A stretch of 64,000 bases of DNA from an uncultured Collinsella sp. (GCA_900758885.1 CAAETD010000098.1:1-64000); one strand, 5' to 3'. Counted from the first letter of the stretch, positions 34,999-44,945 are shown. The notes: generated by a model not told the origin, from the sequence alone. Numbers and translations are program-made.

Positions 34999-35051
34999 TA
35001 TTCTCTGGCGAGAATAATTTCTCACTATCATTATTCGCGCAGAAGTATAAT
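34999..35051 (+). promoter_or_regulatory. modABC promoter with two overlapping palindromes
   Basis: TATTCTC-TGGC-GAGAATA (34999-35016) is a perfect palindrome. A second inverted repeat GAATAAT / ATTATTC (35012-35018 with 35030-35036) overlaps it. A consensus -10 TATAAT lies at 35046-35051 with no good -35, as for a regulated promoter. A ModE-like regulator is possible, but the sequence is not the E. coli ModE box. Confidence 0.55.
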
Positions 35052-35111
35052 CTGGTTGCAGATTAAAGCCCGCGGTGGGGTACCCGGGCACAAGGTCCGA
35101 AAGGGTTGAAT

Positions 35112-35984
35112 ATGTTCGATATGGTTTCTCGCCGCGGATTCGTCTCGCTTTCTGCTGTCGCCGCTGCCGGCCTTGGTCTTGCCGGCTGCTCGGGCAGCAA
35201 GACGTCCGAGCCGGCCGGATCCGATGCCGGTTCTGCTAAGGCATCTTCCAAGAAGGCTGTCGAGCTGCAGGTCTTCGCTGCCAACTCCCTCGAGAAGGCC
35301 CTTCCCGAGGTCCAGGAACTCTACACCGACCAGACCGGCACCACCTTTGCCGATACGCAGTTCAAAGCGTCTGGTGACCTTGTCGAGCAGATGCGCGCCG
35401 GTGCCGCGGTCGACGTGCTCATCACCGCTTCCAAGGGCACCATGGATGACGCTGAGACCGCCGAGCTCGTCGACGCCGACACGCGTGAGAACATGTTCGT
35501 CAACGACCTCGTGATTATTCGCGCCGAGGGCTCCGACACCAAGATCGAGGCCATCGCCGACGTCGCGAATCTGGACGGCAAGATCGCCATTGGCGACGCT
35601 AAGACCGTCCCCGCCGGCACGTACGCCAACCAGGCGCTGGCTTCCGTGGGCCTCTATACCGGCACCGAGGGCGACGACGGCGAGTATGCGCCCGAGATCG
35701 CCGACAAGGTCGCACTGGCAGACAAAGTTGGTACCGCCGCCGCCTATGTGTCCACGGGCGACTGCGTGGCTGGCTTTGTCTACAGCTCCGATATCTTCCG
35801 CTACGACGGCATCGAGGAGGCCTTTGTGTGTCCCGAGGATTCGCACAAGCCCATCGTGTATCCGGGTGCCGTTGCCGAGAGCTCCGAGCACGCGGACGAG
35901 GCCAAGGCGTTTATCGACTTCTGCCTGACCAACAAGAAGGCTCAGAAGATTTGGGCCAAGTACGGCTTTGAGCTTTCCGCGTAG
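35112..35984 (+). CDS. modA: Molybdate-binding lipoprotein of ABC importer
   Basis: The 290-residue extracytoplasmic binding protein starts with a signal containing a twin-arginine-like SRRGF and a lipobox LAGC (near residue 31), so it should be lipid-anchored outside the membrane. The mature part has the ModA pattern: LQVFAANSLEKALPEVQELY, FKASGDLVEQMRAGAAVDVL, and a C-terminal KPIVYPGAVAESSEHADEAKAFIDF. It is first in modA-modB-modC. AAAGGG precedes the ATG at 35112. Confidence 0.93.
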   Translation: MFDMVSRRGFVSLSAVAAAGLGLAGCSGSKTSEPAGSDAGSAKASSKKAVELQVFAANSLEKALPEVQELYTDQTGTTFADTQFKASGDLVEQMRAGAAVDVLITASKGTMDDAETAELVDADTRENMFVNDLVIIRAEGSDTKIEAIADVANLDGKIAIGDAKTVPAGTYANQALASVGLYTGTEGDDGEYAPEIADKVALADKVGTAAAYVSTGDCVAGFVYSSDIFRYDGIEEAFVCPEDSHKPIVYPGAVAESSEHADEAKAFIDFCLTNKKAQKIWAKYGFELSA

Positions 35985-36052
35985 TGCGGCTTGGCGCGAT
36001 AATTCCATCGTTTTGTGTTCCACTCCGTCCTTGTATTCGCTTGGAGCTTTTC

Positions 36053-37495
36053 GTGCTTAATAGATTCCGCATGCTTGTCGCCTGTGCTTTGACCTTCGCG
36101 CTTTGCTGGGTGCCGGGATTTGCGTTTGCTGGGGACGCTGAGGACGGGGCCCAGGTTGCTGCGACCGCTCATGGGCTTTCCTATGGGATCGAGGGTTTTG
36201 AGCGGTTGGCCAAGGGGACCGCTCGTGCCATGGAGGGCCAGCCTGAGGGCTACCGCTTTCCCGTTGACGAGGACGTGGACCTTGTAGTGGCGCCCGCTGC
36301 CGATCGCGTTGTGGCGTGGATATCGCCCAAGGCGGTCGAGAAGTATGGATTGGATCCGCAGGACAACGAGTGCCTATCGGGTCTCAAGGCCCTCGTCTGT
36401 GAGCTCGACAGCGCAAACTGCATGGGAGGTGCGCAGCTGGGGGACGTGGATCTTCCTTGGTATGTCACGGAGGAAACAACGTTTGATGCCGGCGGGTATA
36501 CCTATGGCTTTGACGAGCGCGGTGCGGATGGGGACCGTTATGTGGTGATTGCATCAGCCTCGGGTGATGCCAAGGGCGGCGCGCGTTGGCTTGATAGCGC
36601 TCAAATGGTAGAAGCGTCGTCTGTCGTGTTGCGGGATGAGCGGGGGCCCTTGACCTCTCTGGCCTCCTTATTGGGCGGCATCGACTACCGACCGTTTTGG
36701 GTGTCCATTAAAACGAGTGGCCTTGCCCTGCTGATCTCCTTTGCGCTGGGCCTGTTCGCCGCGTGGAAGACTATGGGTACCTCGAGCCGCGTGAAGGGTT
36801 TGCTCGATTCGGTCTTTACGATTCCTATGGTGCTGCCGCCCACGGTCTGCGGCTTTCTGCTCCTCATGCTGTTTGGCCGCTCGACCGGGGTGGGCCAGTG
36901 GCTCATTGCGCACGGCATCTCGATTGTCTTTACGTGGCCCGCGGCGGTGATCTCTGCCGTGGTGGTGTCGTTCCCGCTCGTCTACCGTACGGCGCTCGGC
37001 GCCTTCGAGAGCCTCGACACGCAGATGCTCGACGCCGCGCGAACCTTGGGATGGTCCGAGCGTCGCATCTTTACCAAGCTTATGATGCCGCTTGGTTGGC
37101 CCTCGATTGCCGCCGGCACGGTGCTCGCCTTTGCCCGCGCAATGGGCGAGTTTGGCTGCACGCTGTTCTTTGCGGGCAACTATGCCGGCATTACGCAGAC
37201 CATTCCCATTGCGATTTACTTTGAGTGGATGGGCGGCAATACGTCGGTGGCCCTCTTTTGGGTCGTCGTCGTAATTGTGTTCAGCTTCCTGGTCATTCTA
37301 TTCATCAACATGTACACGGCGCATTCGCAAAAGTATCGCGAGCGGGGCCTTTCCCATGCGGGGCGCAAACAGGTCAAAGATCTCGCCGGACAGGGCGATT
37401 CGCTCGATCCGACGGGCGGCGATGCCTTGCGTATCGATCGCGAAGCGCTGGCTGAGCTCATGCGCGATGATGCGGCGCCGCAGGGAGGTCGATAG
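36053..37495 (+). CDS. modB: Molybdate ABC permease with large extracellular N-terminal domain
   Basis: The 480-residue protein has two parts. Residues ~6-26 form a signal/anchor helix ending FAFA, followed by a ~170-residue hydrophilic domain with two cysteine-containing segments that I do not recognise. From about residue 195 it is a normal ModB permease with about five helices and the EAA-type loop DAARTLGWSERRIFTKLMMPLGW near 330. ModB is usually 220-260 residues, so the N-terminal half is extra. GTG at 36053 has TTGGAG in front; a GTG at 35984 overlapping the modA stop has none. Confidence 0.88.
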   Translation: MLNRFRMLVACALTFALCWVPGFAFAGDAEDGAQVAATAHGLSYGIEGFERLAKGTARAMEGQPEGYRFPVDEDVDLVVAPAADRVVAWISPKAVEKYGLDPQDNECLSGLKALVCELDSANCMGGAQLGDVDLPWYVTEETTFDAGGYTYGFDERGADGDRYVVIASASGDAKGGARWLDSAQMVEASSVVLRDERGPLTSLASLLGGIDYRPFWVSIKTSGLALLISFALGLFAAWKTMGTSSRVKGLLDSVFTIPMVLPPTVCGFLLLMLFGRSTGVGQWLIAHGISIVFTWPAAVISAVVVSFPLVYRTALGAFESLDTQMLDAARTLGWSERRIFTKLMMPLGWPSIAAGTVLAFARAMGEFGCTLFFAGNYAGITQTIPIAIYFEWMGGNTSVALFWVVVVIVFSFLVILFINMYTAHSQKYRERGLSHAGRKQVKDLAGQGDSLDPTGGDALRIDREALAELMRDDAAPQGGR

Positions 37496-37498
37496 GCT

Positions 37499-38569
37499 AT
37501 GTCGCTCGTTTTGGATATCAAAAAGCGTTATCCCGGGTTTATGCTCGACATGCAGCTTGAGGCCGGCGAGGAGCGTGTGGCGCTGCTCGGTGCCTCGGGT
37601 TGCGGCAAGAGCTGCACCTTGCGCTGCATTGCCGGTGTGGAGACGCCCGACGAGGGCAAGATTGTTGTCAACGGCGTGACCTTTTTTGACTCGGCGGCGG
37701 GCATCAACCTGTCGCCCCAGGAGCGCAAATGCGCCCTGCTGTTCCAAAACTATCAGCTGTTCCCCAACATGACGGTGGCCGATAACGTGTGCGCCGGCGT
37801 TGAGGATGCGGGAGACGCCGCGGCGCGCAAGCAGCTCGCCGAGCGCTATCTGGGCATTTTCGGTCTGGCCGATTTTGCCGGCCGCTATCCCGCGCGCCTC
37901 TCGGGCGGCCAGCAGCAGCGTGTGGCGCTTGCCCGCATGGTGGCGGCGCATCCGGGCATCTTTATGTTCGACGAGCCCATGAGCGCACTCGATTCCTATC
38001 TTAAGAGCGCCCTCGAACAGAACATGCTCGACCTGTTCGACGTCTGTAACCGTACCGTGCTCTACGTGAGCCACGACATCGATGAGGCTTGCCGCCTGTG
38101 CGAGCGCATTTGCGTGATGCATAACGGGCATGTGGAGGAGATTGGCTCCGTCGAAGACGTGGTTCGCCGCCCGCAGACGCTGGCAGCACTGCGCCTGACG
38201 GGCTGCAAAAATACGAGCCGCGCGCGCAAGATCGGGCCTCAGGAAGTTGAGGCCCTCGACTGGGGCATGACCTTTAACGTAGGTCGCGAGGTTCCCGATA
38301 ACGTCGCGTACCTGGGTATTCGTGCGAGCTACTTCCATGTGGACAACCGTGCCGAGCGGGGTCGCAACAGCTATGACCTGCACGTGGCCCGCGTGAGCGA
38401 TTCACGTTTTGAGCGCCTGGTGCTGCTGGACGTGCCGCGCGCCGACGCGCCCACGCGTCTGCAGTGGAAGGTCAACAAAGTGGGCATGCCTGTCGACGAG
38501 CTACCGCAAACAGGCGAGACGCTGCGCATGCATTTTGATGCCAGCAGGATCCATTTGGTTTGTCGATAG
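37499..38569 (+). CDS. modC: Molybdate ABC transporter ATP-binding protein
   Basis: The 356-residue ATPase energises molybdate import. Walker A GASGCGKS (residues 31-38), ABC signature LSGGQQQR near 137, Walker B IFMFDEPMSALD near 157 and the H-loop VSHD are present. After residue ~235 a C-terminal domain corresponds to the MOP-type regulatory domain of ModC, though its sequence is divergent. It starts 3 bp after modB. Confidence 0.93.
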   Translation: MSLVLDIKKRYPGFMLDMQLEAGEERVALLGASGCGKSCTLRCIAGVETPDEGKIVVNGVTFFDSAAGINLSPQERKCALLFQNYQLFPNMTVADNVCAGVEDAGDAAARKQLAERYLGIFGLADFAGRYPARLSGGQQQRVALARMVAAHPGIFMFDEPMSALDSYLKSALEQNMLDLFDVCNRTVLYVSHDIDEACRLCERICVMHNGHVEEIGSVEDVVRRPQTLAALRLTGCKNTSRARKIGPQEVEALDWGMTFNVGREVPDNVAYLGIRASYFHVDNRAERGRNSYDLHVARVSDSRFERLVLLDVPRADAPTRLQWKVNKVGMPVDELPQTGETLRMHFDASRIHLVCR

Positions 38570-38702
38570 CGCCGGGTAATGCCGTCGGGGATACAAGCCG
38601 CGGCGGCTTTGTCTTGCCGTTCGCCGAATGGGGAATGACAAACTCTTATCAACACAGATAATTATTTATTAAACGACGGCACACGACGCTGTCGTACGAA
38701 TG

Positions 38703-38740
38703 TCAACGGTGTTCGCATGGTCGACGACCGTTGATATAGT
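38703..38740 (+). promoter_or_regulatory. Candidate promoter and operator of the reductase operon
   Basis: TCAACGGT (38703-38710) and ACCGTTGA (38727-38734) are perfect inverted half-sites 16 bp apart. They overlap a weak promoter with -35 TTCGCA (38712) and -10 TATAGT (38735-38740). Repressor binding would block transcription. The regulator is unknown. The gap 38570-38770 holds nothing else I recognise. Confidence 0.45.
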
Positions 38741-38770
38741 TGACCTTAACTTGTAAAGGAGGGTGCGCAC

Positions 38771-38839
38771 ATGCCGCAGACGACATACATTCGCCGCGTT
38801 GCCGCGCGTGCCCTATATATGGCTCGGAGTCGCATATGA
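38771..38839 (+). CDS. Candidate 22-residue leader peptide
   Basis: A 23-codon frame with a near-perfect ribosome site (AAAGGAGGGTG, 38756-38766) encodes a basic peptide with five arginines. Its TGA stop overlaps the ATG of the next small frame (ATGA at 38836-38839). It precedes the double-cubane reductase gene. Function unknown; a leader or translation-coupling role is inferred only from position. Confidence 0.4.
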   Translation: MPQTTYIRRVAARALYMARSRI

Positions 38840-39006
38840 GCAGGTATGTTCACGGCTCCGGGAGAGACGACGCACAACTAAATAATCAGCTGCAAAGCAG
38901 GTTCCCCAAAATTCCGGGTTTAGGCGCGGCTGGGTTTTCGCCACCCACCGTGCAGCAATACCGTAGCTATTCATTTTTGGTTCGAGAGGGGAACCGTCAT
39001 GGCTGA
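38836..39006 (+). CDS. Candidate 56-residue small protein coupled to the reductase gene
   Basis: This frame starts at the ATGA overlap with the preceding leader and ends 8 bp inside the reductase gene (38999). CGGAG lies seven bases upstream of its ATG. The product is hydrophilic and not recognised. The chain of two overlaps suggests translational coupling, but chance open frames of this size are common in GC-rich DNA. Confidence 0.3.
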   Translation: MSRYVHGSGRDDAQLNNQLQSRFPKIPGLGAAGFSPPTVQQYRSYSFLVREGNRHG

Positions 39007-40282
39007 AGAATTTGATTTCCATCCGATGTGGGAGAGCCTCGGCATGAATCTTGCCGACCATGACATGCTGCTGGGCGCCGTGGGCCAGATGTACGGCGAC
39101 ATGTTCCTGACGCAGAACAATCGTCCCAAGTCCACGTCCTACCTGGACTTTGTGGCCACCAACATCCACAGCGGCCGTATTAAGGAGATGCTCGACAAGA
39201 AGGAGGCCGGCGAGGCCACCAAGATCGTCGGTTCGTTCTGCGTCTACGTGCCCGAGGAGATCGTGCTCGCCTGCGACGGTATCCCCGTGGGTCTGTGCTC
39301 TGGTGCCGATTGGGCAACCGATAAGGTCGAGGAGCACCTGCCGCGCAACACCTGCCCGCTTATCAAGAGCTTTGCCGGCTTTAAGCTGGGCGAGGTCTGC
39401 CCCTACATCGAGTCGAGCGACTTGGTGGTGGGCGAGAACACCTGCGATGGCAAGAAGAAGGCCTACGAGTTCTTTGCTACGCAAAAGAACATGTACGTCA
39501 TGGATATCCCCAACGTGCACGACGAGTCGACGCTCGTGACCTGGAAGGCCGAGGTCAAGAAGCTTGCCGCCAAGATCGAGGAAGAGTGCGGCGTCAAGAT
39601 TACGCCTGAGCGTCTGAAGGCCGCCATCCACGCCGTCAATGAGAAGCGTCGCGCCCTGCAGCGCCTCGCTGCGACCCGCGCTGCCGACCCGGCGCCCATC
39701 AGTGGTCTCGACAGCCTGCTGACCGTTCAGGCCGCCTTTATGGACGACACGCCGCGTCTGACTGGAGCCATCAACGATATGGCGGCTGAGTGCGAGCGGC
39801 GTGTCGAGGTCGGCGAGGGCGTGGCGCCCAAGGGGACCAAGCGCATCCTGTACACCGGCACGCCCATGGCCGTGCCCAACTGGAAGCTATTCAACCTTAT
39901 CGAGAAGGCCGGCGGCGTCGTGGTGGGCGAGGAGTCCTGCACGGGCTCGCGCTACTACAAGGACCTGGTCGACGAGTCCGGCGAGACGGTCGACGAGATG
40001 CTCGACGCCATCGCCGAGCGCTACTTTAAGATCAACTGCGCTGTCTTTACGCCCAATGACCAGCGTATGAAGGACATTGTCCAGATGGCCAAGGACCTGC
40101 ATGCCGACGGCATCGTCGACGTGGCCCTGCAGTTCTGCACACTCTACGAGATGGAGTCGTTTGCCGTGGAGAAGGCCGCCGAGGAGGCCGGCATTCCGTT
40201 TATGCACATCACGACCGACTACGCCGGCGAGGACGCCGGTCAGCTCCAGACCCGCATCGAGGCCTTCCTCGAGACGATTTAG
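38999..40282 (+). CDS. Double-cubane-cluster-type anaerobic reductase (2-hydroxyacyl-CoA dehydratase superfamily), copy 1
   Basis: The 427-residue protein belongs to the HgdB/FldB/YjiM superfamily. Cys119 (NTCPLIKS), Cys134, Cys149 (NTCDGKKK), Cys314, Cys347 and Cys380 all have counterparts in the second copy at 45797. In the characterised double-cubane cluster protein such cysteines hold an [Fe8S9] cluster that, once reduced by an ATP-driven activator, reduces small molecules. A dehydratase would need a partner subunit encoded adjacently, and none is present. The substrate is unknown. The activator is probably the product of 47116-47880. Confidence 0.85.
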   Translation: MAEEFDFHPMWESLGMNLADHDMLLGAVGQMYGDMFLTQNNRPKSTSYLDFVATNIHSGRIKEMLDKKEAGEATKIVGSFCVYVPEEIVLACDGIPVGLCSGADWATDKVEEHLPRNTCPLIKSFAGFKLGEVCPYIESSDLVVGENTCDGKKKAYEFFATQKNMYVMDIPNVHDESTLVTWKAEVKKLAAKIEEECGVKITPERLKAAIHAVNEKRRALQRLAATRAADPAPISGLDSLLTVQAAFMDDTPRLTGAINDMAAECERRVEVGEGVAPKGTKRILYTGTPMAVPNWKLFNLIEKAGGVVVGEESCTGSRYYKDLVDESGETVDEMLDAIAERYFKINCAVFTPNDQRMKDIVQMAKDLHADGIVDVALQFCTLYEMESFAVEKAAEEAGIPFMHITTDYAGEDAGQLQTRIEAFLETI

Positions 40283-40398
40283 CCGCACCTGCGCTAAGCT
40301 GTGCCGCCGGGTGTTCCTATCCGCGCGATAGGGATTTCTCTGTTGCCATGCCGGCCGGTGTCCGGATGCACCGCAGGGCGCCGATCGGCTTCGCATAG

Positions 40399-40431
40399 CT
40401 GCCGGGGCGGGGATTTCCGCCGTCCCGGCAG
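40399..40431 (+). other. Intergenic mRNA hairpin before binding-protein gene
   Basis: CTGCCGGGGCGG (40399-40410) pairs with CCGCCGTCCCGGCAG (40417-40431, one-base asymmetries) in the gap between the reductase and the ABC binding-protein gene. The tail ATTCTATCTGTTT is only weakly T-rich, so partial termination is possible. Confidence 0.5.
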
Positions 40432-40466
40432 ATTCTATCTGTTTGTTCAGACACGAAAGGAACTCA

Positions 40467-42077
40467 ATGAACAACGACCTTTTCAAGGCGGGCGTCTCCC
40501 GTCGCGGTTTTCTGACCGGCTCCGCTGCCCTGTGCGTCATGGCGGGCCTCGGCCTCACCGGCTGCGGCGGTTCGGGCGCCGAGAGCGGTAGCGCCGCTGC
40601 CTCCGGCCAGGATGTGGAGTATCGCGACGAGCTGCAGATCGCGTTACCGGCGAGCCCGGACGGTCTCGATCCGCACACCACGTCGTCGCTTGTGACCATG
40701 GACATCATCTGCAACGTCGTCGAGCCGCTCTTTGGCCTCGATAGCGACTACGAGCCCCAGCCCGTGCTGGCCAAGGGCTATGAGGTCTCCGACGACGGCC
40801 TGACCTACACCATCAAGCTGCGCGAGGGCGTCACCTTCCACAACGGCAAGGAGTTTGGCTCCGAGGACGTCGTGGCCTCGATGAACCGCTGGCTCACCGT
40901 CAACGACCGCGCCGCGAGCCTGCTGCCCGGCGCCACCTTCGCCGCCTCGGGCGACCACGAGGTCACCTGCACGCTGACCGAGCCCGCCGTCGACTTTCTG
41001 ATCATCCTGGGCAACCACTCCCAGTATCCGGGCATCTTCCCCTCCGAGGTCATCGAGGCCGCGGGCGATACCGGCGTGACCGAGTACGTGGGTACCGGTG
41101 CCTACAAGTTTGTGGAGTGGAAGCAAGACCAGTACGTCCATCTCACTCGCTACGAGGACTATGTCGCCGCCCACGGCAAGGCTTCGGGCTACACCGGCAA
41201 GGTCTCCGCGCCCACCAAGGACATCTACTATCAGTTCGTGACCGAGGCCTCCACGCGCGTGAGCGGGTTTGAGACCGGCGAGTACGATATCGCTGGCGAG
41301 ATCCCCACCGAGAACTACCACGACTTCGACGGCAACGACGACGTCAAGCTCTACACCCATAACGCCGGCGTTCTGACCGCCTTCCTCAACATGAACGAGG
41401 GCATCTTCGCCGACGAGGAGATCCGCAAGTGCGCCCTCATGGCTATCGATTGCGAGGCGGCCGCTCTTGCCGCCTATGGCGAGAAGGAGCTCTTTAACAT
41501 CGATCCCAACCTTGGCAACCCCGAGAACACTCAGTGGGCGACCGACGCGGGCAAGAAGTACTTCAACCAGGCCGACGCCAAGGCCGCCAAGAAGGCTCTG
41601 GCCAAGACCTCCTATGCCGGTGAGACGGTCAAGCTGCTGACCACCCCCGACTACAAGGATATGTACAACGCCACCGTCGCGCTGCAGGAGCAGCTCGAGA
41701 AGGCCGGCTTCACCGCCGAGGTCGACAGCTACGAGTTCGCGACCTTTATGGACATCCGCTCCGGCAAGCCCGAGCAGTGGGACCTCTTTGTGGCCTCCAC
41801 CAACTACAAGCCCATCCCGGCCCAGTCCCTCTCGGTCTCCAAGGCCTTCTATGGCCTGTCCGACGAGAAGGCGCTCAAGCTCGTGGCCGAGACCCGCACC
41901 GCCAAGGACACCGACGCCGCGGCCAAGAAGTGGGCCGAGGCTCAGGAGCGCCTCTATGAGATCGCCGTCATCGAGCCGCTTTGCCACTACGCTTCCATCA
42001 CGGGCACCCAGGCAGACGTCGAGGACGTCGAGGTGCTCGACGGCGCCATCGTTTGGAACGCCAAGCGTCCGGAGTAA
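40467..42077 (+). CDS. Family 5 extracellular solute-binding lipoprotein (peptide/nickel type)
   Basis: The 536-residue SBP_bac_5 protein has a twin-arginine-like signal SRRGFLTG, a lipobox LTGC (cysteine near 33) and the family segment GLTYTIKLREGVTFHNGKEF near 110. Such proteins bind di/oligopeptides, nickel complexes or other small organic ligands. It is followed by two permeases and two ATPases, so the importer is complete. Lying between two reductase genes, it may deliver their substrate. AAAGGA precedes the ATG at 40467. Confidence 0.93.
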   Translation: MNNDLFKAGVSRRGFLTGSAALCVMAGLGLTGCGGSGAESGSAAASGQDVEYRDELQIALPASPDGLDPHTTSSLVTMDIICNVVEPLFGLDSDYEPQPVLAKGYEVSDDGLTYTIKLREGVTFHNGKEFGSEDVVASMNRWLTVNDRAASLLPGATFAASGDHEVTCTLTEPAVDFLIILGNHSQYPGIFPSEVIEAAGDTGVTEYVGTGAYKFVEWKQDQYVHLTRYEDYVAAHGKASGYTGKVSAPTKDIYYQFVTEASTRVSGFETGEYDIAGEIPTENYHDFDGNDDVKLYTHNAGVLTAFLNMNEGIFADEEIRKCALMAIDCEAAALAAYGEKELFNIDPNLGNPENTQWATDAGKKYFNQADAKAAKKALAKTSYAGETVKLLTTPDYKDMYNATVALQEQLEKAGFTAEVDSYEFATFMDIRSGKPEQWDLFVASTNYKPIPAQSLSVSKAFYGLSDEKALKLVAETRTAKDTDAAAKKWAEAQERLYEIAVIEPLCHYASITGTQADVEDVEVLDGAIVWNAKRPE

Positions 42078-42087
42078 TGCAATAGAT

Positions 42088-42131
42088 GGCGTGGCGGCTG
42101 GAGGGGTCTGGTCCCCTGTGGCCGCCACGCC
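42088..42131 (+). other. Strong hairpin between binding-protein and permease genes
   Basis: An 11-bp stem GGCGTGGCGGC / GCCGCCACGCC (42088-42098 with 42121-42131) carries an inner GGGG/CCCC stem. No T run follows. Such a structure could stabilise the binding-protein message and lower downstream expression. Confidence 0.6.
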
Positions 42132-42165
42132 CTGTCCACGTTCAGAGGGGAAATAGACGCCTCGC

Positions 42166-43119
42166 ATGTTGAAGTACACGCTCAAACGTATAGGCGCGAT
42201 GGTTCCGGTGATGCTCATCATCTCGGTCGTCGTGTTTTTGATTATCTATCTCACACCGGGTGACCCGGCTTCTTCGATGCTCGGCATGGAGGCTTCGGCC
42301 GACCAGATCGAGCGCGTCAACGATAGCTTGGGACTCAACGAGCCGCTGCCGCAGCGCTACGTTGAGTGGATGGGCGGCGTGCTTACCGGCGACCTGGGCG
42401 ATTCGTATTTTATGCGCCAGCCCGTCACGCAGGCGATCGCCGAGCACTTTGGCCCCACGCTATCGCTCGCGCTTCTGGCACAGCTCATCGCGCTGTTGAT
42501 TGCACTGCCCTGCGGCGTCGTTGCCGCCCTCAAACATGGGTCGCGCACCGACGCGGTCTTGCGTGTCGTTGCTCTTTTGGGCGTGGCGATACCCGGCTTT
42601 TTGATGGCGCTCATGCTTATGTGGCTGTTTGCCGTCACGTTGCGTGTGTTCCCGGTGGCCGGCTATGCGCCGCTATCGAAGGGTTGGTTCAGCCATTTAC
42701 GCTATCTTGCGTTGCCGGCCATATCGCTTGGATGTGTGCAGGCGGCCCTGCTCATGCGCATGACCCGTTCGAGCGTGATCGAGGCCATGCAGCTCGACTG
42801 CGTCAAGACGGCGCGTGCCAAGGGCGTCTCCGAGGTTCGCGTCGTGCTGGCCCATGCCCTGCGCAACGCAGCGCTGCCGATTCTCACCTCGGTCGGCTAT
42901 TCTTTTGGCGCCCTGATTACGGGTGCCGTGGTGACTGAGGCCATTTTTAACATCCCCGGTTTGGGGCAGCTGGTCACGAGCTCTATCGAGCGTCGCGACT
43001 ATCCGGTGATTCAGGGCGTGCTGCTGGTCATCGCCTTGTTGAATTCGGTGATCAATCTGGCCGTCGACCTTGCCTACGGCGCTTTTGACCCGCGCGCTCG
43101 CAAATGGGGCGATGCATGA
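42166..43119 (+). CDS. ABC importer permease, DppB/OppB type
   Basis: The 317-residue protein has six membrane helices, the N-terminal MLKYTLKRIGAMVPVMLIIS and LTPGDPASSMLG typical of DppB/OppB, and the EAA loop TARAKGVSEVRVVLAHALRNA near 220. It forms the membrane channel with the next gene. The ribosome site is weak (GAGGGG is about 17 bases upstream). The stop overlaps the next start. Confidence 0.93.
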   Translation: MLKYTLKRIGAMVPVMLIISVVVFLIIYLTPGDPASSMLGMEASADQIERVNDSLGLNEPLPQRYVEWMGGVLTGDLGDSYFMRQPVTQAIAEHFGPTLSLALLAQLIALLIALPCGVVAALKHGSRTDAVLRVVALLGVAIPGFLMALMLMWLFAVTLRVFPVAGYAPLSKGWFSHLRYLALPAISLGCVQAALLMRMTRSSVIEAMQLDCVKTARAKGVSEVRVVLAHALRNAALPILTSVGYSFGALITGAVVTEAIFNIPGLGQLVTSSIERRDYPVIQGVLLVIALLNSVINLAVDLAYGAFDPRARKWGDA

Positions 43120-43946
43120 TGGCAAACGTTAAGAAGGCTCTTGCCAACAAGGGGTTTGTGGTCGGCGGCTGCATTTTCCTGGCGATTGCGCTGATCGCGC
43201 TCGTCGGTCCGCTGGTGTGGACGGTTAATCCCAATGCGCAGGAGATGGCGTTGCGTCTTTCGGCACCTTCGCCCGCGCATCCCTTTGGCTGCGATGACTT
43301 TGGCCGCGACCTGCTTGCCCGCGTCATCGCGGGCGCGCGCGTGTCGCTTGGTGTTGGCATTGCCGTCACGCTCGCGACGAGTGTGCTCGGCTTGGTGATC
43401 GGCGCCTATGCGTGCTACAACGAGAGGCTCGACCATATTCTCATGCGCATCTGCGACGGCCTTATGTCCATTCCGGGCGTGCTTTTGGCTATCGCGCTCA
43501 TGGCGATGATGGGGGCGAGCGTGTGGAACGTCATCATCGCACTCTCCATCGTCTATACGCCCAGCATGGCGCGCATCGTGCGCTCGCGTGCGATGGTGGT
43601 CAAGGAGGAGCCCTTTGTGGAAGCCCTGCGCGTGCAGGGCGCCTCGACCGCACGCATCGTGTGGCTGCATATCGTGCCCAACGTTATGGCACCCTTCCTG
43701 GTGCAGGCGACCTTTGTCTTTGCCGAGGCCGTGCTCTCGGAGGCCGCCCTCTCGTTTCTGGGCCTGGGTATCAAGGCACCCGACGCCAGCTGGGGAAACA
43801 TTCTGCAGGCGGGCAAGAACGTGATGCGCAAAGCCCCGTGGATGATCTTCTTCCCGGCTATCGCCATCATCGCGAGCGTGCTTTCGCTGAACCTTGCCGG
43901 CGACGGCCTGCGCGACGCCCTCGACCCCAAGACCAAGGAGGACTAG
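43116..43946 (+). CDS. ABC importer permease, DppC/OppC type
   Basis: The 276-residue DppC-type permease has helix 1 at about residues 15-37, the family segment HPFGCDDFGRDLLARVIAGARVS near 55 and the EAA loop EALRVQGASTARIVWLHIVPN near 168. The start ATG overlaps the dppB-type stop (ATGATG at 43116-43121; the second ATG is equally possible). It pairs with the upstream permease. Confidence 0.92.
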   Translation: MMANVKKALANKGFVVGGCIFLAIALIALVGPLVWTVNPNAQEMALRLSAPSPAHPFGCDDFGRDLLARVIAGARVSLGVGIAVTLATSVLGLVIGAYACYNERLDHILMRICDGLMSIPGVLLAIALMAMMGASVWNVIIALSIVYTPSMARIVRSRAMVVKEEPFVEALRVQGASTARIVWLHIVPNVMAPFLVQATFVFAEAVLSEAALSFLGLGIKAPDASWGNILQAGKNVMRKAPWMIFFPAIAIIASVLSLNLAGDGLRDALDPKTKED

Positions 43947-43949
43947 CCC

Positions 43950-44934
<985 letters not shown>

Positions 44935-44945
<11 letters not shown>

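Noticed and set aside
35052..35111. Molybdenum-cofactor riboswitch in the modA leader
   Set aside because: The leader is only about 55 bases, too short for the known Moco motif, and its conserved helices are not seen.
35984..36052. GTG at 35984 as modB start
   Set aside because: No ribosome site; the GTG at 36053 has TTGGAG and gives a proper signal/anchor helix at the N-terminus.
38999..40282. Two-subunit 2-hydroxyglutaryl-CoA or phenyllactyl-CoA dehydratase
   Set aside because: The two homologous genes are separated by a five-gene importer and no CoA-transferase gene is present, so the single-subunit double-cubane reductase type fits better.
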